A DNA stretch of 64,000 nt from contig NZ_JAHKNI010000008.1 in the NCBI RefSeq assembly GCF_018860155.1, positions 62,001 through 126,000 on the forward strand. Direction: 5' to 3'. Below, piece by piece: positions 41,044 through 50,152 of the stretch; positions within the stretch are counted from its first letter, which is position 1, and each line of letters begins with the position of its first letter. The notes below the pieces were generated by a model. It worked only from the letters and a program-made list of their open reading frames with translations. It did no database searches and had not been told where the DNA came from. A program made the translations under genes and the position numbers. Source of the DNA: Nocardia albiluteola. GTDB lineage: Bacteria > Actinomycetota > Actinomycetes > Mycobacteriales > Mycobacteriaceae.

Positions 41044-41454
41044 ATGAGCACTAATGAGAACAAGGCACTGATCTGCAGCATTTTCGACGAACTGGCCCAG
41101 GGCAACGGCCGCGCGCTTACCGAAGCCATGTCCGAGGACTGCATGTGGACATTTCCGGGCCAGTGGTCCTGGTCGCGTAGCTGGGGCCCGAAATCCGTTG
41201 TGGTAGAGGGGCTTCTGCGGCCGCTGATGGCGCAGTTCAAGGGCGATTTTCGTATGGTCGCAGATCTGATCCTGGCCGATGACGATCGAGTGGTGGTGCA
41301 AGCACACGGTCGGGGCACCACCCTCGACGGCGCGACCTACCCGCAAACCTACTGTTTCATCTTCCGGATCATCGATGGCCGCATAGCAGAGGTCGTCGAG
41401 CATTGCGACACCGCTCTGGTCGAGCGGGTGCTGAAACCCCTGACCCCGGCCTGA
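41044..41454 (+). CDS. SnoaL/NTF2-like protein
   Basis: A 136-residue NTF2-fold protein: ALICSIFDELAQGNGRALTEAMSEDCMWTFPG is the family start, then AQFKGDFRMVADLILADDDRVVVQAHGRG and a closing strand YCFIFRIIDGRIAEVVEHCDT. Typical roles are isomerase, hydrolase or dehydratase activity on small molecules. No specific function. It is isolated between mobile-element remnants and a gene-poor stretch. Confidence 0.82.
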   Translation: MSTNENKALICSIFDELAQGNGRALTEAMSEDCMWTFPGQWSWSRSWGPKSVVVEGLLRPLMAQFKGDFRMVADLILADDDRVVVQAHGRGTTLDGATYPQTYCFIFRIIDGRIAEVVEHCDTALVERVLKPLTPA

Positions 41455-42258
41455 GTTCGGAAGTCCAGATGATCCAGCCAGCATCTTCACCCTCGCCACG
41501 AGGACCGCTCGAGTAGCGTGTCAGCGCTCTTCGAATACTGGATCCGGCACACACTTGGTGATTGACCCTGGTCGGGATGTGTTGGGGCGCTTGATGGTTG
41601 ATCGGGTGGTCGACGCTCCGATCTTGGGGTGCTGAGTGCTTGTGAACAAGCTGCTCATCGAGGAGTCACGGGGTAGTGCGGCTGTACCAGGGTTTGACCG
41701 CGTCCCCGTATGGGCCGAACTCGTCGGTGCTGTTCGGGCAAGGCGGTTCCACACACCTGGGACATCCATTCGGCCTGGCATCGCAGCAGGCGCGTGGAGT
41801 CGATGCTCTTTCATTCGGGGCCGTCGGCATTGCCACGAGTGATCCACGGGACGGGCCGGCCGTCCATCCTCGGCCGCGGGAGACCTGCCGCAGAACCGAT
41901 TTCGCAGATGTCCATCGAGATATCTTCCATCATCTGTCCGACAACGGTGTGAGGCTGCGGATCACTCGGGAGACAATGAACGAAATCCTCACCGAGGCCG
42001 ACAGACTCGAAGACCCGGAGGCGGTGGCGGGCGCTGTTGTTGCAGATGGCCGGTCGGTGATCCGGGCGGTCTTGGTGCCGCAGCATGTGACGGGGATGGA
42101 TGCCGCGGCGGTGCTGCCGAGCGACTACATCGAAGGCGGCGACAGCAAAGGTCGCGGCATGCGAGAGCGGGACCATCCCTCGGAGATTAGCCGTTGTGAC
42201 AAATGCGAGGTCCGATCTCCGCCGGTGCCGGACGTGGAAGGGAGGCAGGCTGTGTTGT
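41455..42258. other. 800-base gap, no recognisable gene
   Basis: Several open frames cross this stretch on both strands, the longest being 196 codons from GTG 41676, but none has a ribosome site with a family match and their composition is not convincing. GC content is lower than average. With the recombinase and Tn3 remnants on either side, it may be decayed mobile DNA. Confidence 0.5.
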
Positions 42259-42873
42259 GTGAGTGAGGTTTTCGACGGGATCATCGACCGGTTCGTGCTG
42301 GCGAGTGCCGAATTCGAGCGACGATTGCAGACGGTTCGGCCCGATCAATGGGATTGGCCGACACCTTGCACCGAGTGGAATGTGCGACAACTAGTCAACC
42401 ACATGGTTCGAGGAAACCTCAACTACCTGCTGTTACTCGAGGGTGGCAGCCGCGATGAATTCCTGCGCCTGCGAGACGTCGATGCGATGGGCGACGATCC
42501 GATACTCGCCTACACCGAGTCCGTGCGAGACTGCCGTGCCGCGTTCGCTGCTCCTGGAGTCCTGCATCGGGTTTTCGACTACCCCATGGGGCAGGTTCTC
42601 GGGCAACAGGCTCTTGCTGTACGCACCACCGACACCGTCATTCACACCTGGGATCTGGCTCGGGCCATGGGTATTGAGGATGAACTCGACACCGACCTGA
42701 TCGCCTGGATCGACAACCATCTCCACGAGATCTACGACGGGCTGGACGAAATGCCTACGTCCGTGGACACAACCCACCGGTTCTTCGCCGCACCTGGCAG
42801 TGTGAATACTGCCGCCGGGACGCGGCAGGACCGGCTGCTACGGCTGATGGGCAGAAACCCCGACATCCGCTGA
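42259..42873 (+). CDS. TIGR03086-type mycothiol-dependent DinB-like metal-binding protein
   Basis: A 204-residue DinB/MDMPI-fold protein: DRFVLASAEFERRLQTVRPD, then WDWPTPCTEWNVRQLVNHMVRGNLNY containing the first metal His, then a second His in IHTWDLARAMG. Related proteins are mycothiol-dependent isomerases or S-transferases, which supports an actinobacterial host. GTG 42259 is the first in-frame start after a GGGAGG site about 14 bases upstream. Isolated gene. Confidence 0.85.
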   Translation: MSEVFDGIIDRFVLASAEFERRLQTVRPDQWDWPTPCTEWNVRQLVNHMVRGNLNYLLLLEGGSRDEFLRLRDVDAMGDDPILAYTESVRDCRAAFAAPGVLHRVFDYPMGQVLGQQALAVRTTDTVIHTWDLARAMGIEDELDTDLIAWIDNHLHEIYDGLDEMPTSVDTTHRFFAAPGSVNTAAGTRQDRLLRLMGRNPDIR

Positions 42874-43012
42874 GCGTCAATGTTATTCAGGGTTGCCTGC
42901 CGATGTCGGGGCGGGCCACAGTGGGCTGGCTTCGGAGCGGTTGCGGCGGAGCATCATCGCGTGAGCACCAGATCCCGTTCAGTTACACCACTAGAGGGCC
43001 GGCCGGAATACG

Positions 43013-43936
43013 TCAGAAACCTGCCGTGAGTTCAGTTTTCGCTGGTGACGGCTGCTGGTCTGCGCCGGATCGGCTGGCCCCCGATGTGGCGTGGTCGTGG
43101 TCTCGGAGTAGCCGCAGGACTGTGGCTGGGGAGGGGTGCCGGCCTTTCTTCTTGCCTTTGGTGATGACGAGGCGGGCGGCGATGTCGCGCAGGCTGTGGT
43201 TGTGTTCGCGCAGGTGCAGTGCCATGGACAGCATGGCGTCGTCGGCGACGGCGGCACCACCGATGGCTTTGCCGCGTTGGCGGGCGGATTCGTGGCCTTC
43301 GAGGGTGCGGTCGCGGATGTATTCGCGTTCCATACCGGACAGGGCGGCCAGAACGGTGAACACGACCCCGGAGGGGTCGTGGGAGCCTTGCAGTTCGCCG
43401 GTGAGGAACTCGAGGCCGATGCCGGAGGCTTTGAGTTGTTCAGCCAGCACCGCCAACTCGATTCCGCGGCCGAGGCGTTTGTGTTCGTGCACGACGAGGG
43501 TGACCGCGATGCCGGAGGCGCGCATCTCCCGGGCGAGGGTGACGGCGTTGTCGAGTTCGGGGCGGGTGGTGGCGCGGGTGGAGATCTTCTCGGCGAAGAC
43601 TCGGCCGACACCGGCGGCCCGCAGCGAGTCGAGCTGGGTGTCCAGGGACTGGCGAGCGGTGGAGGCGCGGGCGTAGCCGATCCGCACGTGCCCGGCCGGC
43701 TCCCCGTCCGCAGCGGGCGGGCGCGGCAACTCTGTCCAGACGGTTCCTGGCTTGCGCAGTGCCGGGGTGGGGACGGTGAGTGCTTTGGCCAGCAAGGGCA
43801 CGAGGCGGAACCGGGCGGTGTGATACTGGACGGCGACTTTGCCCTTGCCGGTGCGGCAGGCGGACCCGGCAGGGGCGGCGCAGGTCGACATGGGGCAGTC
43901 GTGGGCCTCTACCAGGAGGAAGTCGCCGTCGCTCAC
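43013..43936 (-). CDS. serine recombinase with N-terminal Cys-rich domain
   Basis: A 307-residue recombinase. The N-terminal region CPMSTCAAPAGSACRTGKG, ending YHTARF, is a Cys/His-containing domain often found with actinobacterial plasmid and Tn3-type resolvases. The catalytic domain starts at RIGYARASTARQSLDTQ with nucleophile Ser92. LSGMEREYIRDRTLEG is the E helix, and the C-terminal HTH ends GRHPSPATVLRLLRDHD. GTG 43936 is the start. All catalytic motifs look intact, so this may be the active resolvase of a nearby element. Confidence 0.87.
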   Translation of the reverse strand: MSDGDFLLVEAHDCPMSTCAAPAGSACRTGKGKVAVQYHTARFRLVPLLAKALTVPTPALRKPGTVWTELPRPPAADGEPAGHVRIGYARASTARQSLDTQLDSLRAAGVGRVFAEKISTRATTRPELDNAVTLAREMRASGIAVTLVVHEHKRLGRGIELAVLAEQLKASGIGLEFLTGELQGSHDPSGVVFTVLAALSGMEREYIRDRTLEGHESARQRGKAIGGAAVADDAMLSMALHLREHNHSLRDIAARLVITKGKKKGRHPSPATVLRLLRDHDHATSGASRSGADQQPSPAKTELTAGF

Positions 43937-43943
43937 CCCGAGA

Positions 43944-43964
43944 GTGTTTCATGTGGGTGTTTCA
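43944..43964. repeat. direct repeats upstream of the serine recombinase
   Basis: GTGTTTCA occurs at 43944-43951 and again at 43957-43964, 13 bases apart, directly upstream of the recombinase start. Such repeats could be half sites of a res site or an operator bound by the recombinase. Confidence 0.45.
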
Positions 43965-43987
43965 CACGTCCAGCCAAACTGCGCCCC

Positions 43988-46780
43988 CTACCCGGGGGTG
44001 GGCGACGTCGATGCTGGAGCTGCCTCCAGCGCACCGCCTGCCCCGGCACTTACACACCGAGCCGCGACCAGCCGGGCGAGCGCGGCCTCGGTGAAGACCG
44101 ACAACCCGAGGTCGGGGTTGTATCCGTGAATTTCCTTGACGTCGAGTTCGGCCAGGAAATACAGGATCTCCCGCGAGATCACCTGACCTGGGACCAGCAC
44201 CGGGAAGCCGGGCGGGTACGGGACGACGAAGGTGGTGGACACCAGGGTCTTCCCCTTGGCGAGCCGTCGCCCGGCGTCGCCGAGCAGGACGTGTTCGCGG
44301 TCGGACTCCTCGTACCCGGCGTAGAAGGCCGATCGCATATCGCCGAACGAGCTGGCACCGTCGGGACGAAATACGCTGTCGAACTCACTGAAGTCGGGCA
44401 GTGCCGGCAGCTCCTCGGTGATCTCGTGGACCCGTCGCTGCTGCAGGGCACGATCGGCCGCACCGGCCGCGTTCCGGCTGCGCTCGAGGTCGGTAGCCAC
44501 TCGTCGCAGCACGTCGAGCAGGTAGTGCACGCTCGACCAGGTGACGCCAATCGTGAAGATCAGCAGCACACTGTTGATCGAGGTCTTGTTGATCTGGATG
44601 CCGAACCGGTCCATCAGGACGTGCTCGCGGAACTCGAACCCATTCATGCCCGTCTCACCGATGAACAGGGTGACCCGGGTCGGATCGAGCACGAACTGAT
44701 CGGACCGCCACGCCTCGTTCCACTCCGCCAAACCACCCAGCCTGACCTGCTGGTACGAGCTGACCGCAGAGCGCCGGAACTCGTCGGGCACGAGGTCGGC
44801 CTCGTCGAGGATGCGGAACCACTTGCCGATCAGCCGGTCCTTGCGGACCCGGTGACGGAAGACCAGCGCCATTTCGTAGACGTTCCGGACCAGCTGGAAA
44901 CCCTCGATGTCGACCTGCCGCCGCGCCAGGTCCAACGATGCCAGGAGTTGCTGGTTCGGCGAGGTTGAGGTGTGGGTCAGGAACGCCTCGGCGAACATAT
45001 CCTGGACGAGAGCCCGGAAATCCTGGTCGCGGACATGGATCATCGACGCCTGCCGAAGCGCCGAGAGCGACTTGTGGGTGGAGTGCGTCGCATACACGCG
45101 TACCCGCGCCCGTCCGGGATCGGGAAGCAGTCGGCGCTCGCCCCACTCGGCCCGGTCGACTTCCCGCATCGAGGCACGCCATGCGTGGTACATCTCGGCA
45201 TACCCAGGCGAGGACAGTGCCGATTCGAGTTGCTCGGCGGCCACCATCGCGGTCCGCTGCCGCGCCCACGGCACCGCGGTCGCGAACGCGTACCACGCCT
45301 CGTCCCACAGGAAGCAGATGTCCGGCTTGATCGCCAGGACTTCCTCCATCACACGCCGGGGGTTGTAGACGACGCCGTCGAACGTGCAGTTGGTGAGCAG
45401 CAGCATGCGTACCCGGTCTAGTTGTCCGGCCGCTTCGAGGTCCAGCAGCGCCTTCTTGATGGTGTACAGGGACACCGCTCCGTAGATCGCGAACGGCGTG
45501 AGCGGGTAGGCGTCCAGGTACATCGGGTACGCCCCGGCGAGCACTAGGCCGTAGTGGTGCGACTTGTGGCAATTGCGATCGATCAAAACGATGTCGCCCG
45601 GCCGGGTCAGGGCCTGCAGCACGATCTTGTTCGCGGTGGATGTCCCGTTGGTGACGAAATACGTCTGATCGGCGCACCATGTCTTCGCGGCTTTATTCAT
45701 CGCCGACCTGATCGTGCCGTGTGGATCCAGCAGTGAGTCCAGCCCGCCGGAAGTGGCCGACGTCTCGGCCATGAAGATGTTGCGGCCGTAGAACTCGCCC
45801 ATGTCCTGCAGCGACCTGGAGTTGAAGATGCTGGCGCCGCGCGCGACGGGAAGGGCGTGGAATTGGCCGACCGGCGCGGCCGCATAGGCACGCAGGGCGT
45901 CGAAGAACGGTGTGGCGAAGCGGCTCCGGAAGCCGGCGAGCACCGTGCTGTACAGGTCGGTGACATCGTTGAGCCGATAGAACGTGCGGTCATAGACGTT
46001 CGGCTGGTCCTCGGTCTCCGCAGCGATCGACTCGTCGGTGAGCAGGTACAGGTCGATGTGCGGTCGCAACTGCTTGATCCACTCACCGCATTCGACCCAG
46101 CTCTTCGTGCGCTCGGTCACGATCACGTCCTCGTTCGCGCCGAGCAACGTGGTCATCAACGGCACCCGGTCGCGGGAACGCAGCGGCAGGTCGTGCCGGA
46201 TGATCGCCGCCTGAATCTCGCCGTTCAGCGCGACGGCGGTGATGGCGTCTTCGATGCTCGCCACCACGAGCAACTCGAACTGAACATCGTCGGACGGGTC
46301 ACGAAGTGCCCGCAGGCTCACCGCCAGGCCCTCGGGAGCTTCGGGCAGGGAGTCGTCGCCGAGCAGGACGGTGAAGAACTGCTGCTGTTTGGTTCGCGCC
46401 ACGAGTTCCTGATCGGCCAGCAGTGCGGAGGTGTCGAACACCACTGCGCCGTCGCCGTACTCCGAGAGCAGGCGGACAGCCAGCGCCACCCCCTCGGTGA
46501 GCTGCACCGTGGCCAGATCGGCGATATATCCGTTAAACGCCGCCAATCTGGCCGCACCCGGGTACAGCCAGTACCGCTCGTAGGCGCCGAGCCGATCGAG
46601 CAGGCGCCGCACCCGGGCGGCTTCGTGCGTGGTGTCCAGCCCGGCGCTGTTGACCTCGGCGAGCCGCTGACACGCGTCGTCGAGCAGATTCCACGTGTCG
46701 ATTCGCGAATACGACGGATTCGCCACCGCCGCCAGCGCGGAGACAGTAAGCCCTTTCGCGCGTTCGCCGTCTTGGTGCAT
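43988..46780 (-). CDS. large Orn/Lys/Arg-decarboxylase-type PLP enzyme
   Basis: A 930-residue PLP enzyme of fold type I, longer than E. coli lysine or arginine decarboxylases (about 710-755). Residues 1-200 are an extra helical domain. A receiver-like wing domain follows, then the PLP core with TSATSGGLDSL, TYFVTNGTSTANK, IDRNCHKSHHYGL, LWDEAWYAF and PLP-binding Lys570 in ATHSTHKSLSALRQ. A C-terminal domain contains TTFVVPYPPGFPVLVPGQVI. Start ATG 46780 is preceded by GAGGA. Likely an amino-acid decarboxylase; the substrate is not evident. Flanked by a serine recombinase and a Tn3 fragment, so it may be mobile cargo. Confidence 0.85.
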   Translation of the reverse strand: MHQDGERAKGLTVSALAAVANPSYSRIDTWNLLDDACQRLAEVNSAGLDTTHEAARVRRLLDRLGAYERYWLYPGAARLAAFNGYIADLATVQLTEGVALAVRLLSEYGDGAVVFDTSALLADQELVARTKQQQFFTVLLGDDSLPEAPEGLAVSLRALRDPSDDVQFELLVVASIEDAITAVALNGEIQAAIIRHDLPLRSRDRVPLMTTLLGANEDVIVTERTKSWVECGEWIKQLRPHIDLYLLTDESIAAETEDQPNVYDRTFYRLNDVTDLYSTVLAGFRSRFATPFFDALRAYAAAPVGQFHALPVARGASIFNSRSLQDMGEFYGRNIFMAETSATSGGLDSLLDPHGTIRSAMNKAAKTWCADQTYFVTNGTSTANKIVLQALTRPGDIVLIDRNCHKSHHYGLVLAGAYPMYLDAYPLTPFAIYGAVSLYTIKKALLDLEAAGQLDRVRMLLLTNCTFDGVVYNPRRVMEEVLAIKPDICFLWDEAWYAFATAVPWARQRTAMVAAEQLESALSSPGYAEMYHAWRASMREVDRAEWGERRLLPDPGRARVRVYATHSTHKSLSALRQASMIHVRDQDFRALVQDMFAEAFLTHTSTSPNQQLLASLDLARRQVDIEGFQLVRNVYEMALVFRHRVRKDRLIGKWFRILDEADLVPDEFRRSAVSSYQQVRLGGLAEWNEAWRSDQFVLDPTRVTLFIGETGMNGFEFREHVLMDRFGIQINKTSINSVLLIFTIGVTWSSVHYLLDVLRRVATDLERSRNAAGAADRALQQRRVHEITEELPALPDFSEFDSVFRPDGASSFGDMRSAFYAGYEESDREHVLLGDAGRRLAKGKTLVSTTFVVPYPPGFPVLVPGQVISREILYFLAELDVKEIHGYNPDLGLSVFTEAALARLVAARCVSAGAGGALEAAPASTSPTPG

Positions 46781-46937
46781 GTCCTCGGTTTCGCCACCAA
46801 TCAGTGCATGTGAGGCGATCTGTCGACAACATCGGATCACCCTGGAACATTCATCCTGCAAATATTGTGTCCCGCCATCGAGCGAATTCCTAGCCACAGT
46901 CCCAGGGCCGCACCGGCGAATTTCCACTCCCCGCCCG

Positions 46938-47207
46938 TCACCGAACGCAATAACCGATCTCGCGAGCACTGTCGAAAAGGTCGGCCCGGCCGGGCGCGAT
47001 TCCCGAGCCGAGTCGCATTGCAATGGGTGGGCCATATGCGGTGGGGAACAGAGCGCGCGGCTCGAGGTCCAGACGGGTGACCGGCTCCCCCTCGGGTGGG
47101 GTGAGGTTGAGTACCCAGTCGCCGAAGCGGCGGATCGTGCGCGTGGTGTACGGAGTGATGGTGGCCAGGTCGTCCGGATCGGGCGCGCCGGCCCGGGACT
47201 GCTCCAA
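46938..47207 (-). pseudogene. probable Tn3-family transposase C-terminal fragment
   Basis: The minus strand encodes EQSRAGAPDPDDLATITPYT, TRTIRRFGDWVLNLTPPEGE, RLDLEPRALFP. The G-x-x-PD-x-DLA-x-(I/L)-(S/T)P-x(4)-I-x-x-FG pattern is that of the end of Tn3 transposases, the part that would follow the fragment at 40680. Upstream similarity fades before 47270. It has no catalytic DDE residues and cannot be functional. Confidence 0.55.
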
Positions 47208-47267
47208 GGCGAGCGAACCTGCGATGGCCTGGTGAGGCTGCGGGCAGTTGTGTATGCCGGTGGAATC

Positions 47268-48017
47268 TCAGACGGTGGTGAGGGTTCGGTCGAGGAGTGG
47301 GAGCAGGCGGTCCCAATGGCGTTGTAGGGCTTCGGGGTTGAAGGCGTCGGTGTCGGACATGGTGTAGCCGTGGACGGTGTCGGGGTAGATCTCGGTGGTG
47401 TGGTCGATGCCTGCAGAATCGAAGGCCTGGTTGAGTTTGTCGATCGTCTCGGCGCGCATGTCGCCGACGGCGAGGCCGAGGTGGACTTGGGCGGTGAGCT
47501 GTGAGAGTTGCTGATGGGGGCTGTCGGGGGCGTCGGTGACGAGGAATCCGGGGTGGAATCCGGCCAGGGCGGCGACGCGGTCGGGGTGGGCTGTCGCGGT
47601 GCGCATTGCCAGGGCGGCGCCGAGGCAGTAGCCGATGACGCCGACGGGTCCGGTGGCGGCTTCGGGCTGGGCGGTGAGGAATTCGAGGTAGGCGTCGGCG
47701 TCGCGCAGGACGCGTTCGGTGGTGTGTGCCTGGATCAGCGGCCACAGTTCGGCGATGATCGTGGGCCGGATCTCTTCGCTGATGTGGCCGGGGAGGGTGA
47801 TCACCGGTGCGGGTGCGTGCCGGTAGTAGAGATTGGGGACGAGCACGTAGTATCCGTGCGCGGCCAATTCGCGGGCCCTGTCCTTCAATTCGGGTCGCAG
47901 GCCGAAGGCATCGGTGTACAAGAGCACTCCCGGAAACCGGTCACCGTGGTCGGGATAGGCGGCGAAGGCGTCGGCGTGACCGTCTGTGGTGGGGATGTGC
48001 AGGGTCTTGGTGGGCAT
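47268..48017 (-). CDS. dienelactone-hydrolase-family protein
   Basis: A 249-residue alpha/beta hydrolase of the DLH family. The nucleophile is Cys in VGVIGYCLGAALAM, the acid and base are expected in GDMRAETID and DTVHGYTMSD. YTDAFGLRPELKDRARELAAHGYYVLVPNL is the family start. GGAG precedes ATG 48017. It lies 37 bases downstream of an MFS exporter on the same strand, so both may answer to the MarR operator at 49531. Confidence 0.9.
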   Translation of the reverse strand: MPTKTLHIPTTDGHADAFAAYPDHGDRFPGVLLYTDAFGLRPELKDRARELAAHGYYVLVPNLYYRHAPAPVITLPGHISEEIRPTIIAELWPLIQAHTTERVLRDADAYLEFLTAQPEAATGPVGVIGYCLGAALAMRTATAHPDRVAALAGFHPGFLVTDAPDSPHQQLSQLTAQVHLGLAVGDMRAETIDKLNQAFDSAGIDHTTEIYPDTVHGYTMSDTDAFNPEALQRHWDRLLPLLDRTLTTV

Positions 48018-48053
48018 GGATTCTCCTGTGGTGGTTTATGTTTCGAGCTGATG

Positions 48054-49514
48054 TCAGTGCGCGGCGGCCGGGGCGGGGTGTCGGTGCGCTGCAGCCTCGG
48101 GGCGGGGCAGGGCGTAGCTGATTGCGAAGGCGGCAGCGAGCAGCCCGACGCTGACCCAGAGTGTCTGTTCGAAGGCGTGGCCGTAGGCGGCCGGGCGATC
48201 TGTGCCAATGTTGTGGTGGAGTCCGCCGAAGAAGAGGGTGCCGATCGCGGCGACGCCGATGCAGGCGCCGAGTTGGCTGACGGTGTTGAAAAGGCCCGAG
48301 CCCGTGCCGATTCGATCGGGCGCGAGGTCGGCGAGGGTGAGCTGGGCGATGGGGGCGACGACCAGTCCCATGCCGGCCGCGCCGACCAGGATGCCGGGCA
48401 GTAGATCGAGTGTTCCCGTGTGGCTGTGGGCATGTGCGGCGACGGTGGCCAGTAGCGCCAGGCCGATCGCGGTGATGACGAGTCCGAGTTGGACTGTGCG
48501 CCTGCCGATCCGGGGCAGGAGCACGGTGGCGGCCAGTCCGGCGAACACGGTGACGGTGATCGACCAGGCCAGCATGGTCGATCCGGCGTGCAGCGGGCTC
48601 ATGGCGAGTCCGCGCTGCAGGAACTGCATGACGGTGAGGAAGAACCCCATGATCGGCACCAGGAACAACAACTGGACCGCGAGCCCGCCCGCCAGGCAGC
48701 GCTGCGCCAGGACGGTTAGGTCGATGAGCGGCCGCCCGCCGCGCGCTGCGATGCGCCGCTGCCGGACATAGAGGAGAGCAAGCGCTGCAAGCCCGGCTGC
48801 GATGACCAGGTAGGCCCAGGACGGCCAGCCGGTGCCCGCCGATGCGGTGATGAGCGGGTAGATCACCAGTGCCAGACCGGAACCGGCGAGCAGGACCGAC
48901 ATCGGATCCAACTGCTGATCGTTGTCACGATACCCATCGGGCAGCAGCCGGGCCGCGGCGATCGCGGCGAAGACGCCGACCGGCACGTTCACCCAGAAGA
49001 CCAGTCGCCAGCCCTGCCCGGCGAGGTTCCAATCGAGCAGCACCGGTCCGAGGATCGGTCCGAGGGTCGCGGCGATTCCGGACAGGGCCGAGAACGCGGC
49101 CATGGCCGGCCCGCGTTCCTCTGCGCGATACAGCAATTGGATCTGCGAAAGCACCTGCGGAATCATGGCCGCGGCGAAGAGTCCTTGCCCGACTCGCGCC
49201 GCGATGAGCATGCCGGGATCGATCGAGACCGAGCACAGCGCCGATGCGGCGGTGAATCCGGCGATACCGATGATGAACACGCGTTTGTGTCCCCATCGAT
49301 CGCCCAGGCGGGCGCCGGCGATCAGGCCGGCGGTCAGCGCGAGCGTGTAGCCGGACAGCATCCATTCCAGCGCCGCCGGACCGGCGTGCAGATCGGCTTC
49401 GATCGTCGGCAGCATCACGTTCAGGATCGTCACGTCCATCAGGTCCATGAATGCCGCGAGCAGCACGACCGTGAGCGCGATCGTGCGGGTGGTTCCGGTG
49501 ATTCGTTGTGGCAT
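48054..49514 (-). CDS. DHA2-family (EmrB/QacA) MFS exporter
   Basis: A 486-residue exporter with about 14 transmembrane helices. DHA2 landmarks: AAFMDLMDVTILNVMLPTIE in helix 1, WMLSGYTLALTAGLIAGARLGDRWGHKRVF with motif A, and GPILGPVLLDW as motif C. It should export drugs or toxic organics. ATG 49514 is chosen because AGAAGG lies six bases upstream; ATG 49520 is possible. Divergent from a MarR gene, with two operator-like palindromes between them. Confidence 0.9.
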   Translation of the reverse strand: MPQRITGTTRTIALTVVLLAAFMDLMDVTILNVMLPTIEADLHAGPAALEWMLSGYTLALTAGLIAGARLGDRWGHKRVFIIGIAGFTAASALCSVSIDPGMLIAARVGQGLFAAAMIPQVLSQIQLLYRAEERGPAMAAFSALSGIAATLGPILGPVLLDWNLAGQGWRLVFWVNVPVGVFAAIAAARLLPDGYRDNDQQLDPMSVLLAGSGLALVIYPLITASAGTGWPSWAYLVIAAGLAALALLYVRQRRIAARGGRPLIDLTVLAQRCLAGGLAVQLLFLVPIMGFFLTVMQFLQRGLAMSPLHAGSTMLAWSITVTVFAGLAATVLLPRIGRRTVQLGLVITAIGLALLATVAAHAHSHTGTLDLLPGILVGAAGMGLVVAPIAQLTLADLAPDRIGTGSGLFNTVSQLGACIGVAAIGTLFFGGLHHNIGTDRPAAYGHAFEQTLWVSVGLLAAAFAISYALPRPEAAAHRHPAPAAAH

Positions 49515-49530
49515 CAACATCCTTCTCTGA

Positions 49531-49609
49531 ATTGCGCCACGCACTAAGTGCGTGGCGCAATGAGTGTGTCACGAACCTAGTGTGTTGCACAATAGTTGCA
49601 TGGCACACT
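49531..49609. promoter_or_regulatory. 31-bp perfect palindrome and a degenerate second copy (MarR operators)
   Basis: Bases 49531-49561 form a perfect palindrome about A49546, with arms ATTGCGCCACGCACT. A second site, 49579-49609, has outer arms AGTGTG/CACACT and shares 11-12 of 15 bases of one half (AGTGTGTTGCACAAT against AGTGCGTGGCGCAAT). They lie between the divergent MFS and marR genes. Confidence 0.85.
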
Positions 49610-49657
49610 TATTTAGGGTAGGTTCGCGGACGTACCCGAACCACAGGGAGGCCAAGG

Positions 49658-50152
49658 GTGAGTCACAGTTCGCGGCGGGAAACCGAAGATCGAGTGCTGG
49701 CCGCATTACCCGGATGGGTCAATGCGCTCGCGCAACTCAATCGGCTGATCGCCGACCGGATGGGTGTGGCCCCCAGTGATCTGGACTGCCTGCATGTGCT
49801 GAACCAGCACGGTCCCGCCACCGCCGCCGAACTCGCGCGTCGCGTCGGTCTCACCCCGGGATCGGTGTCGCGCATGATCGATCGGCTCGACGCGGCCGGC
49901 TGCATCACGCGAGTCAGCGATCCCGGGGATCGGCGTCGCGTATTGATCGAAACGACCGCCGAGAGCCTGACGCGCATCGCGGCCTACTTCGAAGGGCTGG
50001 CCGCTCGCACCCACGAGGACCTCGAGGTCTTCGGTACCGAGGAGCTCGGCTCACTGCTGCGATTCGTCGAACGATCCGAACGCAGCACCCTCGACGAGGT
50101 TACCCACCTACGCGACAACCCAGCCAAGCAAAACCCCCAGGAAACCACATGA
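49658..50152 (+). CDS. MarR-family regulator
   Basis: A 164-residue regulator: GWVNALAQLNRLIADRMGV, DLDCLHVLNQHGPATAAELARRVGLTPGSVSRMIDRLDAAGCI as winged HTH, DPGDRRRVLIETT as the wing. GGGAGG lies upstream of GTG 49658. Divergent from the MFS exporter over two palindromes, so it probably represses both directions. Its stop overlaps the next gene (ATGA), giving a coupled MarR-PEBP pair. Confidence 0.9.
   Translation: MSHSSRRETEDRVLAALPGWVNALAQLNRLIADRMGVAPSDLDCLHVLNQHGPATAAELARRVGLTPGSVSRMIDRLDAAGCITRVSDPGDRRRVLIETTAESLTRIAAYFEGLAARTHEDLEVFGTEELGSLLRFVERSERSTLDEVTHLRDNPAKQNPQETT

Noticed and set aside
41676..42266. A 196-codon plus-strand frame in the gap before the DinB-like gene
   Set aside because: No ribosome site, no family similarity and a sequence that does not read like a folded protein; left as a gap.
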